From Pseudoxanthomonas suwonensis (GTDB taxonomy: Bacteria; Pseudomonadota; Gammaproteobacteria; Xanthomonadales; Xanthomonadaceae): 64,000 nucleotides of DNA. Position numbers and translations under genes: made by a program. The first letter of the stretch is position 1; every line of letters starts with the position of its first letter. The stretch spans positions 35,234 through 99,233 of the forward strand of contig NZ_PDWP01000015.1 of NCBI RefSeq assembly GCF_010093235.1, given 5' to 3'. Positions 45,550 through 53,836 of this stretch are shown one piece after another. Under the pieces are notes generated by a model. It ran no database searches. It had not been told where the DNA came from and saw only the letters and a list, made by a program, of their open reading frames with translations.

Positions 45550-46791
45550 TCAGGCGCCGGCGACACCTTCCGGCAGGTCGCCGTTCCCTTTCCTGGGCGC
45601 CGGCTCGTCCTGCCCGACATTCCCGCCCGTGGTCACCACGGTGGCATGGCGGCCGCCGGCCTTGGCCTCGTAAAGGGCCTGGTCCGCACGCAGCAGTGCT
45701 TCGGTCACGGTCCTGACCGGCATGGGCTGCAGGTAATGCAGGCCGATGCTGATGGTCAGGCGCGCGCCAGGCACGTGCGAACCTTCGTGCCTGATGCCCA
45801 GTCCGGCGATGTCGGCATGGATCGCCGCGAGGGTGGCTTCCACCTCTTCCAGGCTGGCGTCGTACCACACGCAGACGAACTCCTCGCCGCCGTGCCGCGC
45901 CACCATGTCCAGCGGCCCGCGCGCGTGGCGGGCCAGCACGCGACCCACGGCACGCAGTACGCGGTCGCCGGCCTGATGGCCATAACGGTCGTTGTAGGCC
46001 TTGAACCAGTCCACGTCCATCAGCGCGATGCCCAGCGGCCGCTGCTGCTCGCGCGCCTGTTCCCATACCGCATCGATGCGCTCGGCGAAGGCGCGACGGT
46101 TCAGCAGGCCGGTCAGGTAGTCGCGATGGGCCATGCCACGCAGCTGGCGGGTCATCAGGAAGTTGCCGCGCCCTTCCTGGTCCAGCACCCAGGCGGTAAT
46201 GATGCCGATCACGTTGGTGGTGACGATGAACAGCGTGCGCATCGCCAGCTGCTCGTGCGGCAGGCCGGCCCAGAGCTCGGCCAGCGGATACACCACCGTG
46301 GTGGCGGTGCCGCAGGCGATGGCGGTGTGCAGGCGCATGGCGCCGCAGCCGTACAGGTACATCAGCACCAGCAGCACGCCTTCGTAGTCCAGCGGCATGC
46401 CCAGCTTGCGCGTGCGCGCGATCAGCGTCACCGCGCCCATGGCCACGCACAGGCAGGCCAGGCCGGTCATGGTGTCCAGGCTTGCACGCCACCGCTCGCG
46501 GTAGGAGGCGGCCAGCAGCACGACCAGGGGCAGCACCATCATCACCAGGCGCAGGGTGACCACCTCGGCCATGATCGGCTTCGGTGCCACGAACAGGTCC
46601 AGCAGCGCATAGACGATCAGTACCCCGACCGCCCCACCCAGCGCCCAGCGGATGCGCACCACCAGGGCCGCCTCCAGGAACTGCCGGTACTCGGCCTCCA
46701 GCTTTGGCTCGAAGTGACGCAGCAGGCCATGGCGGCGTGGCTGGTCGATGTTGTCGCCGTCGCCGGGGGAGCGGAATGCAGTGGAAACCAT
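45550..46791 (-). CDS. membrane-bound diguanylate cyclase (GGDEF)
   Basis: A 413-residue protein with about five or six membrane helices in its first ~220 residues (a MASE-like sensor), followed by a GGDEF domain. The active site is intact: ALMDVDWFKAYNDRYGH (metal-binding Asp) and GGEEF at 301-305. The RxxD inhibitory motif is not evident, so product inhibition may be absent. It makes c-di-GMP in response to an unknown signal. The ATG at 46791 starts MVSTAFRSPG; no closer start is better. Confidence 0.9.
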   Translation of the reverse strand: MVSTAFRSPGDGDNIDQPRRHGLLRHFEPKLEAEYRQFLEAALVVRIRWALGGAVGVLIVYALLDLFVAPKPIMAEVVTLRLVMMVLPLVVLLAASYRERWRASLDTMTGLACLCVAMGAVTLIARTRKLGMPLDYEGVLLVLMYLYGCGAMRLHTAIACGTATTVVYPLAELWAGLPHEQLAMRTLFIVTTNVIGIITAWVLDQEGRGNFLMTRQLRGMAHRDYLTGLLNRRAFAERIDAVWEQAREQQRPLGIALMDVDWFKAYNDRYGHQAGDRVLRAVGRVLARHARGPLDMVARHGGEEFVCVWYDASLEEVEATLAAIHADIAGLGIRHEGSHVPGARLTISIGLHYLQPMPVRTVTEALLRADQALYEAKAGGRHATVVTTGGNVGQDEPAPRKGNGDLPEGVAGA

Positions 46792-47122
46792 CGCGGGAAG
46801 GTCGTTCTAAGGGGGGCGCCGGACGACTTCGGGCGTAACCCGGCGACGTCGGTAGCGGCGGCCCCCTGCCGAACTTGAACATCGCGCATGGTGTGGACGG
46901 GCCGCCCGATGCGGCCGGCGGCCATGGGCGCCTTCGCGGGCACCGCATGGCGGTGCGTGACTGACCGGAGGCTTCGCGTGCGGGGCTAGTGTCGCCATGG
47001 CCGCACCCGCCCGCCATCGGGGATTTCCCTACAGGAAGCCACCGCCGATCAGGCCGCCGCGCTCCCCGATGCGGGCCATGGCCGGCGGCGGGCGCGGCCA
47101 CACGCGCGATGCTGCCCGGGCA
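46792..47122. other. 331-bp non-coding gap
   Basis: Upstream region of the GGDEF gene. No open frame with a credible ribosome site, no repeat and no obvious riboswitch fold was recognised. A promoter must lie here for the minus-strand GGDEF gene, but none is obvious. Confidence 0.6.
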
Positions 47123-47473
47123 CTATTCGCAGCCGATGCCGTCGTTGTCCCGGTCCAGATGCGGTCAGTAGCCCGGCTCGCCACGGCGCACGGGAGCGGC
47201 ACCTGCCGCACGCGCCTCGGCGCAGTTGCGGAAGGGCCGGCGGCCCTCTCCGGTCTCGCGCGCCGGCTGCCCACGCAGCGACTGGACCGGCGTCGCCTGC
47301 CTGGGAGGCGTGGCGGACGGCCCACGGTGGCAGTGGTAGCCACCATTCCTGCGGTCGTTGTGGCAGCCGTTGGCGTCCAGGCCACCCGGATGGGCCTGCG
47401 CCACCGGCGCAAGCACGGCCACCGCGGCCACCAGCCAACGTTTCCCGCGCCCCATGATCCATCGCCCGCCCAT
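47123..47473 (-). pseudogene. Excalibur calcium-binding domain protein with in-frame TGA
   Basis: Starting at the ATG at 47473 (GGAGGGACG upstream), the frame encodes a signal peptide (MGGRWIMGRGKRWLVAAVAVLAPVAQA), a HPGGLDANGCHND ... GGYHCHRG segment, and an Excalibur domain FRNCAEARAAGAAPVRRGEPGY. It then hits TGA at 47165-47167. Beyond it the same frame reads PHLDRDNDGIGCE and stops at TAG (47123). The normal domain reads ...PGYRPHLDRDxDGIxCE, so a single CGA-to-TGA change appears to have removed the calcium loop. The gene is broken, unless the stop is read through. The first 103 residues would still be made and exported. Confidence 0.8.
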
Positions 47474-47589
47474 CGTCCCTCCTGCCAGCCGCCCCGGGGC
47501 CGGCATCGCGATGGGCACAGCTAACGCCAAAGCGGCTTGCGTCGCAAACCACCGCCCGGCGATTGCCGCCTCACCGCTTCGCAGCGGTT

Positions 47590-47615
47590 CCGGATGCGGC
47601 CTTGGCCGTGTCCGG
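47590..47615. repeat. REP-like hairpin
   Basis: Hairpin CCGGA-tgc-GGCC, short loop, GGCC-gtg-TCCGG, followed by CTACG. It matches the first hairpin of the 190-bp units at 20.7 kb (CCCGGA-taa-GGCC...GGCC-gca-TCCGGG), so the same repeat family is scattered singly in this genome. Confidence 0.8.
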
Positions 47616-47769
47616 CTACGCCTCGGCACGCCCCACCTGACAGCCACCGATACCGAGGCGCACCACGCCGCTGCGACGCCCAGGCGCCCGCGACATCGAC
47701 GGGTCGCCACGCCTGCAGGGTTACTGCACCGCGTACGCGCGTAGAACGCGGCTTCAGCGGGCGGCTTTA

Positions 47770-47799
47770 CCCCGGATGCGGCCCTTGGCCGTGTCCGGG
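47770..47799. repeat. REP-like hairpin, second copy
   Basis: CCCGGATGCGGCC, short loop, GGCCGTGTCCGGG, followed by CTACGCC: the same family as the copy 180 bp to the left. The stretch 47474-47985 has no gene; these two hairpins are the only features seen in it. Confidence 0.8.
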
Positions 47800-47985
47800 C
47801 TACGCCCTTGGTGCCACCTGCCGCGGCGCGGCCGCGCCCTTCCCCGACGCCCACGAATCCGCAAGGCGTTGACGCAGGTCAGGGCGGCGGAGGTACGCGG
47901 CGATCACTCTCGCGCTGTGCCGGGGACGGCCGCGCATCCGGCGGCCCATCGCCCGGTGCCCGCAAGCGAAAGAAGGCAACACGCA

Positions 47986-48396
47986 ATGAACATGGACCGC
48001 TACCACCACGACCACGCCGCCATCCTGGAGCAGATCGATACCCTGCGTTCGCTGTCACGGGCCGGCGTCCGCGAGAACGCCGAACAGATCAGCCAGGCCA
48101 TCGTCGGCACCGCCAGCCTGATCAAGTTCCACCTGGCCGCAGAGGACCAGGTGCTGTACCCGCGGCTGGCCCGCTCGGGACTGCCCGCGCTGGAGTCCCT
48201 CAGCGCGCGTTACCAGGCGGAGATGCAGGGGCTGGCCGAGGCCTTCGGCCGGTTCGTGGAGCGCTGGCGGGTGCCGTCGCGGCTGCAGGGCGACCCCGAC
48301 GGGTTCCGCCACGACGCCAACACGGTGCTGCGGGCGCTGTACGACCGCCTGCGCCGCGAGGACCGGGAGCTCTATCCGGCCGCCAGCGGGATCTGA
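47986..48396 (+). CDS. hemerythrin-like domain protein
   Basis: A 136-residue protein of the hemerythrin/HHE family: MNMDRYHHDHAAILEQID supplies the first histidines, then KFHLAAEDQVLYPRLA (H-x4-D), and a second set in RHDANTVLRALYDRLRREDRELYP. Such proteins bind a di-iron site for oxygen, nitric oxide or iron handling. AGAAGG lies ~9 nt before the ATG. The frame is open upstream but Pro/Arg-rich, not conserved. Confidence 0.9.
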   Translation: MNMDRYHHDHAAILEQIDTLRSLSRAGVRENAEQISQAIVGTASLIKFHLAAEDQVLYPRLARSGLPALESLSARYQAEMQGLAEAFGRFVERWRVPSRLQGDPDGFRHDANTVLRALYDRLRREDRELYPAASGI

Positions 48397-48522
48397 ACGC
48401 GGCGCACCGGCCGGTGCCATGAACGCCGCCGCGAAGAAGGCCAGGGAAGCCAGCCCGGGACACAGTCCACCCATGTCCACGAGAAGCGCCGGATCCATGG
48501 CACCAGGCTGCAGCGTGCGCAT

Positions 48523-49170
48523 TCATGCCTCCCGCGCCACCGGCGGCAGTTCGGGAGCATCCAGGCCCGCGAACGGATCGGACCATGCCGGCAACGCCTC
48601 GATCCGCGCGTACCACGCGCGCAGGGCCGGATGGTCGTCCAACGGCAGTCCGGCCTGTTCGTGGTGCGGCAGGAAGCTGGCCATGCGGAAGTCCGCATAG
48701 GACATGCCGTCCTCCAGCAGCCAGGGCCGGCCGGAGAGCTGCTCCTCCAGCAGGGCGGCGCTTTCGGCGAACAGCTCCAATCCTTTCTGCACTTCGCCTG
48801 CGTCCACCGGACCGAGGCCGTAGCGCTGTTTGGTCACGTACTCGAACCGGACCATGTCGCAAGCACGGACGAAGTTCTGCTTGCCCCAGCTGAGCCACTG
48901 GATCATCGCCGGCTCGTCGGCGCCGCTGCGCCAGAACGACGAACCGGCCTCGCGCGAGAGCCGGCAGGCGATGGCGTCGGCTTCCCACAGGCTGCGCCCG
49001 TCGTCGTACACCAGGATGGGCAGGCGCAGGGCCGGGTTGAGCGGGCGGTAGCGTGCGGCCTGGCCCGGCGCCAGCGGCGCGGCGAACTCGTATTCCACCG
49101 GCGCCTGCAGGTGCCGCGCCGTGGCCACCGCCAGGCGCGGGTTCGGGTTGCGGCTGTACAGCAGCTTCAT
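48523..49170 (-). CDS. glutathione S-transferase family protein
   Basis: A 215-residue GST: MKLLYSRNPNPRLAVATARHL at the start, RLPILVYDDGRSLWEADAIACRL in the glutathione-contact region, and a helical C-terminal domain (SYADFRMASFLPHH). The catalytic Ser/Cys position near residue 9 is occupied by Asn/Pro-rich sequence, so activity is uncertain. It overlaps the DUF4287 gene by 4 nt. Confidence 0.88.
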   Translation of the reverse strand: MKLLYSRNPNPRLAVATARHLQAPVEYEFAAPLAPGQAARYRPLNPALRLPILVYDDGRSLWEADAIACRLSREAGSSFWRSGADEPAMIQWLSWGKQNFVRACDMVRFEYVTKQRYGLGPVDAGEVQKGLELFAESAALLEEQLSGRPWLLEDGMSYADFRMASFLPHHEQAGLPLDDHPALRAWYARIEALPAWSDPFAGLDAPELPPVAREA

Positions 49171-49385
49171 GCACCAGCCTCCTGCCGCGCGCGATGCCAG
49201 GCCACCAGGGCATTGGCGTGTCCGTGGCCCAGGCCGTGGGTCTGCCTGAGCAGGGCCACCTGGTCCATGTGACCGAGAGCGGCGGTCTGCTCCAGCACCG
49301 CCATCCAGTGGTCGATGGGCCTGCCGTAGGTGCGCTCGATCGAAGGGAAATAGGACGCGGGGCCCTTGGCCTTTTCGTTGCTCAT
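49167..49385 (-). CDS. DUF4287 domain protein
   Basis: A 72-residue protein, MSNEKAKGPASYFPSIERTYGRPIDHWM..., matching the N-terminal DUF4287 module (SYFPSIE and HWMAVLEQT, AALLRQTHGLGHGHANALVAWH). Members are often fused to DUF5655; here it is alone and coupled to the GST gene (ATGA). A GGAG 7 nt upstream fixes the ATG at 49385; an ATG further upstream lacks one. Function unknown. Confidence 0.85.
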   Translation of the reverse strand: MSNEKAKGPASYFPSIERTYGRPIDHWMAVLEQTAALGHMDQVALLRQTHGLGHGHANALVAWHRARQEAGA

Positions 49386-49444
49386 GGCGTGCTCCTTGCT
49401 GTTCATCGCAAACACGACGTCCAGCCCCACCCCATTTCGACACC

Positions 49445-49467
49445 GGGGTCAGAGTGCCCTTTTAGGG
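49445..49467. repeat. left REP of RAYT unit 1 (type A)
   Basis: A 23-bp REP core starting GGGGTCAGAGTG and ending TTTTAGGG. Its reverse complement differs from the right copy at 50477-50499 at only two positions, so they form terminal inverted repeats around the RAYT gene at 49643-50428. Confidence 0.9.
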
Positions 49468-49642
49468 TTAATCCCACAGGACAGTCGGAGACTGGCTGAC
49501 AGATTTGGTCCCGCCCCTTCGCAGCACTCGAAGAGGGCTCGAAGTTCAGGCGCAATCCCACACCCCACGCGGGCGTTGCCTGACGGATGAAAGCTGCACC
49601 TCCGGCCACACTGGGCAGGCCAGCCGGCGTCCGCTCCCTTCC

Positions 49643-50428
49643 ATGGCCCGTCGTCCACGCTTCGATCTCCCCGGTTTCCCCCAGCACGTCGTCCAGCGCG
49701 GCAACGACCGCAAGCCCTGCTTCTTCGCCGACATCGACCGGCATCGCTACCTGGATGACCTGCGGCACCTCGCGCTGGAGCTGGACTGCCCCGTGCACGC
49801 CTACGTGCTGATGACCAACCACGTGCACCTGCTGCTGACCCCAAGGCAACCACGCGCCCTGCCGCGGCTGATGCAGGCGCTCGGCAGGCGCTACGTTCGC
49901 TACGTCAACGACCGCTACCTGCGCACGGGCACGCCTTGGGAAGGCCGCTACAAGGCCTGCCTGGTGGACGACGATGCGCACCTGCTGAACTGCTACCGCT
50001 ACATCGAGCTCAATCCCGTCCGCGCCGGCATGGTGGCCGATCCGGCGGACTACCCCTGGTCCAGCCACGGCGCCAACGCACTGGGCAAACCCGATCCGCT
50101 GGTCCAGCCGCATACCCGGTACCTGGCGCTTGCCGGTGAGCCACCCCAGCGCCGGCAGACGTATCGCTCACTGGTGCTGGCGGGCCTGGAACCGGCCGAG
50201 CTGGAGCGGATCCGGCGCGCCGTGCAGGGGCAGCAGGCACTGGGCGACCACCGTTTCCGCTACGAGATCGAATACCAGCTGTCGCGGCGGGTCGGGCCGG
50301 CACCGATTGGGCGGCCGAGGAAATCGCAGGTGTCCGCAAAGCCCGCCACCGCACCGGAACCGGAACCGCAGGGGAAGTGCCGGCGCAACCGGCAGACTGC
50401 AGGAGGCCAATCCCCGTCCGGTGCTTGA
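49643..50428 (+). CDS. REP-associated tyrosine transposase (RAYT) 1
   Basis: A 261-residue IS200/IS605-like (Y1_Tnp) transposase, the type that acts on REP sequences. MARRPRFDLPGFPQHVVQRGN is the conserved start, the HUH motif is H60-V-H62 in MTNHVHLLLT, and the nucleophilic tyrosine is probably Y120 in CYRYIELNPVRAG. All catalytic residues are intact. The C-terminal half includes QALGDHRFRYEIEYQLSRRVGPAPIGRPRK and an unstructured tail. It is bounded by inverted REPs at 49445-49467 and 50477-50499. Confidence 0.95.
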   Translation: MARRPRFDLPGFPQHVVQRGNDRKPCFFADIDRHRYLDDLRHLALELDCPVHAYVLMTNHVHLLLTPRQPRALPRLMQALGRRYVRYVNDRYLRTGTPWEGRYKACLVDDDAHLLNCYRYIELNPVRAGMVADPADYPWSSHGANALGKPDPLVQPHTRYLALAGEPPQRRQTYRSLVLAGLEPAELERIRRAVQGQQALGDHRFRYEIEYQLSRRVGPAPIGRPRKSQVSAKPATAPEPEPQGKCRRNRQTAGGQSPSGA

Positions 50429-50476
50429 CGTGCACGCGCCCACGCCAGGCCATTCCACCTAACCGCGTAGGAGTTT

Positions 50477-50499
50477 CCCTAAAAGTGCACTCCGACCCC
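50477..50499. repeat. right REP of RAYT unit 1 (type A, inverted)
   Basis: CCCTAAAAGTGCACTCCGACCCC-like core in inverted orientation relative to the copy at 49445-49467 (two mismatches in 23). It marks the right end of RAYT unit 1, 48 nt past the RAYT stop. Confidence 0.9.
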
Positions 50500-50732
50500 G
50501 GATGCGAGCGAGGCGGCCTGGAAAGAATACTTGCATGCCCACCCGTACGGAAAACTGCTGGAAACGCGCAGAAAACCGCCTTGCAGCCCAAAAAGCACCA
50601 ACAACGTGCAAAACAACCGCTTGAAGCCTGACCCCTTTCAAAACGGCCGCAACAATATGGCCGGTGAAGGCGACGCGAAATCAGTTTCATCGGGCATGAT
50701 CCAGATCCCCACATCGCAGTAGCGCAGTACGC
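50500..50732. other. AT-richer non-coding stretch after RAYT 1
   Basis: About 230 bp of composition clearly lower in GC than the flanks (for example runs such as AAAACTGC and CCAAAAAGC). No gene, repeat or RNA gene was recognised. It could be residue from an earlier insertion or the promoter region of the small gene at 50733. Confidence 0.5.
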
Positions 50733-51014
50733 ATGGATAGCGTTTTTTCGTGGTTCCTCGTCAATCCCGCACGGGCCATGGTGGCCATCTCGATATTCCT
50801 GACCCTTTCCGTCGGCTGGGCGGAATATGGGGGACGCAGCAGTGGCGGCTCGGGCTGGCTGACCCTCGCCCGCATGTCGATCGGCCTGGTATGGACCGTG
50901 GCGACCGCGGGTGTCGCGGCGATCTTCGGCGGCGTCGGCGCCTTCTTCGGCTACCTGGCCCTGCAGGCCCTGATCTGCATCGTCACGCCGATGCTGCTGG
51001 TCGAGGCGATGTAG
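50733..51014 (+). CDS. small membrane protein
   Basis: A 93-residue protein with three hydrophobic stretches: ARAMVAISIFLTLSVGW, TLARMSIGLVWTVATAGVAAIF and LQALICIVTPMLLV. No family was recognised. The ATG at 50733 has no strong ribosome site (an AGTAGCGCAG lies upstream). It is convergent with the GGDEF gene. Confidence 0.6.
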   Translation: MDSVFSWFLVNPARAMVAISIFLTLSVGWAEYGGRSSGGSGWLTLARMSIGLVWTVATAGVAAIFGGVGAFFGYLALQALICIVTPMLLVEAM

Positions 51015-51147
51015 CCGGACCGCAAGCAGCCAACCGGAATGCCCCGGGCACCCGCGGGCAACAGGCGCCAACGAGCGACGCAATGAATGCCGGAGGCCCG
51101 GCGCCGACGGCGCGCGGACCAGCACCCCATCCGGTTTCCCACCGGCT

Positions 51148-52311
51148 TCAGGCGTATTCGACGCCGCACTCGACGCGATTGCGCCCGGCATTCTTGCCAC
51201 GGTAAAGCGCCGCGTCGGCGTCCTGCATCGCGCGATCGAGCGCAGCCTGGTCGGCGAACCGTCCGGAGATGCCGATGGTGGCGGTGCAGTGCAGGCACTC
51301 GCCGTCGGGCTGCCGCAGCACGACCGCCGACTGCAGGGCCGCACGCAGGCGCTCGGCTATCCGCAACGCGGATGCCTCGTCGGCGTCCATGCACACCACG
51401 GCGAACTCCTCGCCGCCCATCCGGCAGACCAGGTCGCCGCCGCGCGCCGCGCCGCGCAACACGTCGGCCACCGCGCACAGCACCGCGTCGCCGGCGTGGT
51501 GGCCGTAGCGGTCGTTGATGCCCTTGAAGTGGTCGATATCCAGCAGCAACATGCGCGCCCCGGTGCCTGGCTTCCGGAAGCGCGCATCCAGTGCCTCGCG
51601 CAGGCCGCGGCGGTTGAGCAGCCGGGTCAACGGGTCGCGCGCGGCCATGTCGCGCAGCGTATCGGTCAGGCGGCGCAGCACCAGCCACACGATCGAAGGC
51701 GACATGATCGTCGCCAGCGAGCACATGTAGATGTAGAACACCATCTGGAAGCGGTCGTCCATGTCCAGCGCAGCCAGGCCACCGGACAGCAGCTTGGCCA
51801 GCTTCATGGCGTTGAGCACGCAGATGCCGCTGATCAGCACGATGAACAGCACGACCTCCGCGCGCAGGGCGCGGGCGTAGGTGCGCAGCCCGCCCAGCAG
51901 CACCACCACCATGCCGGCGAAGAACACGACGCAGGTCGCCGAAAGCAGGGCGTAACGCGCCACCGGACCCCACACCGAGTACACCAGCACCTGCAGCGCG
52001 GCATAGCCCAGCGCCAGTGCCAGCAGGGGCCTCCACAGCGGCGCGGGCCGACCGAAGAACCGCGCCCCGCCGATGGCATAGGCCAGCAGCGAGCACAGGG
52101 TGAACGAGTGGTTGACCACGCCCATCCAGCCCCAGCCAGCCGGACCTTCCAGCAGCTGCAGCACGTAAGCCACGCTGAGGACGAGGTTGCCCATCGCGAA
52201 CGCGTCCATGCCCATGCGGTCCGCGCCCAGGCGCCGACTGATGAGCAGGAACATGATCGAGAAGCTCAGCGCGTAGACGCAGAGCATGCCGACGAGAACG
52301 GTGGCGACCAT
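51148..52311 (-). CDS. membrane-bound diguanylate cyclase (GGDEF)
   Basis: A 387-residue protein with about six membrane helices (first ~210 residues, not a named MASE) followed by a GGDEF domain with GGEEF at 299-303 and LLLDIDHFKGINDRYGHHAGD. Catalytic residues are complete, so it should make c-di-GMP. It is the third GGDEF protein in this window. The signal is unknown. Confidence 0.9.
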   Translation of the reverse strand: MVATVLVGMLCVYALSFSIMFLLISRRLGADRMGMDAFAMGNLVLSVAYVLQLLEGPAGWGWMGVVNHSFTLCSLLAYAIGGARFFGRPAPLWRPLLALALGYAALQVLVYSVWGPVARYALLSATCVVFFAGMVVVLLGGLRTYARALRAEVVLFIVLISGICVLNAMKLAKLLSGGLAALDMDDRFQMVFYIYMCSLATIMSPSIVWLVLRRLTDTLRDMAARDPLTRLLNRRGLREALDARFRKPGTGARMLLLDIDHFKGINDRYGHHAGDAVLCAVADVLRGAARGGDLVCRMGGEEFAVVCMDADEASALRIAERLRAALQSAVVLRQPDGECLHCTATIGISGRFADQAALDRAMQDADAALYRGKNAGRNRVECGVEYA

Positions 52312-52549
52312 CGTGGGTTCGACTCGGGACGGGGCGGATATGCGAACCGCCGGGATGCCGCGAACCCGACGCGCCCAGCACGGTCGGCTCCCCTCGCAGC
52401 GGCCGATGGCGGGACGGCCGGGCGCTATCGTAGCAATCGCCTGCCCGGCCGGACGGGTCCGGGCAGGACAAATCGCCTGGTTGGGCGGGGCATGGGGCGG
52501 TCGGAGGACGCTCTTCCGAGCCAGTTTCTGAGTGCCGTGTAGGAATTCT

Positions 52550-52575
52550 CCTAAAAGGCGACTCTGACCCCGGTT
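52550..52575. repeat. REP (type A) abutting a stop codon
   Basis: CCTAAAAGGCGACTCTGACC-type REP ending one base from the stop codon of the lipoprotein gene at 52576. It lies in the intergenic region with no RAYT beside it. Confidence 0.85.
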
Positions 52576-53208
52576 TTAGTTGGCGGGCTGCCAGCCTTTT
52601 TCGGTCTTGGCGAAGTACTGCCAGGCGTTGCGGTCCACGCCGTCGCCGACCTTGAAGCCATCCTCGAAGGCCATCTCCTCCAGGTGGCTCCAGGCGACGA
52701 TGAAGGCCATCCGGCGGGTGTCGGCCTCGGCCGGGGCGTCGGCGCTTTCCCAGAAGCTAGCGCAGGGGGCGCAGGACGCGAGCATGGCGTCGCGACGCTC
52801 CGGGAAGCGGCCGTCCTGGGCATTGATCCACTGGCTCGCCAGCATCGCCAGCTGCATCTGCTGCACGGACTGCTCCAGCGCGCTGAAATCGAGGTCGTGC
52901 GCCGGCTCGCGCGCTGGGGCGATCTCCTCGAGCAGGCCCTGGGCCAGGCCCAGGATGACCTCGCCATAAGGCCTGGTCAGCTGCAGGCGGTAGGAATAGG
53001 TGACCTTGTAGCGGTTGGCCGAATCCGGATCGACCTGGCCATTGGCGCGCTTGAAGTCGACGATCTCCAGCCCGTCGGCCAGGTCGCCCTCGGCGATCTG
53101 CCGCACCGCCGGCTCGGCCACCTTGTCGCCCGGACGGTCCTCGCCGCAGCCCGCCATCGACAGCACCACCAGCGCCGCCATCGCGGCCTTGAACATCAAC
53201 TGCTTCAC
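52576..53208 (-). CDS. hypothetical lipoprotein
   Basis: A 210-residue lipoprotein (lipobox MAGC at ~18-21). The mature part contains DLADGLEIVDFKRANGQVDPDSANRYKVTYSYRL and three cysteines, CAPCASF in the centre. No domain was recognised. The stop codon lies directly against a REP. The coding frame is intact and has typical codon use. Confidence 0.8.
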   Translation of the reverse strand: MKQLMFKAAMAALVVLSMAGCGEDRPGDKVAEPAVRQIAEGDLADGLEIVDFKRANGQVDPDSANRYKVTYSYRLQLTRPYGEVILGLAQGLLEEIAPAREPAHDLDFSALEQSVQQMQLAMLASQWINAQDGRFPERRDAMLASCAPCASFWESADAPAEADTRRMAFIVAWSHLEEMAFEDGFKVGDGVDRNAWQYFAKTEKGWQPAN

Positions 53209-53280
53209 GAATCACCTGCTTGCGGATGCCCTTGCGGAAGGCAGGGGCTGGGCAAGCCTTATCGGCCGGGTTGGCGCGCG

Positions 53281-53755
53281 GCTTGAGCGGGGTCAGGTTC
53301 ACTTCCTGCTCGCCGACGACCACCAGTCAAGCGCCCTCGCCACATAGCCACCTATCCCGCTGAAGCGGGGCGACCGACTCCACATTGGATTGGTGCGACC
53401 TGTGCCCGAGGCTTGAACGGGGTCGGGGCTTGAACGGGGTCAGGTTCACTTCCTGCTCGCCGGCGACCACCAGTCCAGCGCCCTCGCCGCATAGCCACGT
53501 ATCCCCGCCGAAGCGTGGCAGCCCGACTCTCCATCGGATTGAGTAGCCCGACCTGTGCCCGGCAGGATTGCCGCGCGGGTCGGCGGGCTTGAACGGGGTG
53601 GCTTGAACGGGGTCAGGTTCACTTCCTGCTCGCCGGCGACCACCAGTCCAGCGCCCTCGCCACATAGCCACGTATCCCACCGAAGCGGGGCGACCGACTC
53701 CCGATCAGGTTGGGCGTGCGACCTGTGCCCGGCAGGATTGCCACGCGGGTCGGCC
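53281..53755. repeat. three-unit tandem repeat carrying type-B REP
   Basis: Three imperfect units start at 53281, 53428 and 53601 (spacings 147 and 173), each opening GCTTGA(A/G)CGGGGTCAGG then TTCACTTCCTGCTCGCC and continuing with the same ~110 bp (GACCACCAGTCCAGCGCCCT..). Units 2 and 3 also share a GACCTGTGCCCGGCAGGATTG block. The GGGGTCAGGTTCACTTCC core matches the ends of RAYT unit 2. The 53209-53836 gap is otherwise empty of genes. Confidence 0.88.
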
Positions 53756-53804
53756 GCCGGGCACGGCGCCATCAACGGAAGGCCAACCCGTCCCGTCTGT
53801 CCGG

Positions 53805-53831
53805 AAAAAGTCGACTCTGACCCCGGTTTTT
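53805..53831. repeat. REP (type A) at the 3 end of a lipoprotein gene
   Basis: AAAAAGTCGACTCTGACCCC-type REP in the same orientation as the one at 52550. It lies 5 nt from the stop of the next lipoprotein gene. Confidence 0.85.
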
Positions 53832-53836
53832 CTTGC

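Noticed and set aside
46792..47122. A c-di-GMP riboswitch upstream of the GGDEF gene
   Set aside because: No conserved GEMM-like motifs or folded core were visible; the region holds no recognised RNA.
48055..48522. A minus-strand frame antisense to the hemerythrin gene
   Set aside because: Only its first ~40 residues look protein-like; the rest is antisense to a well-supported gene.
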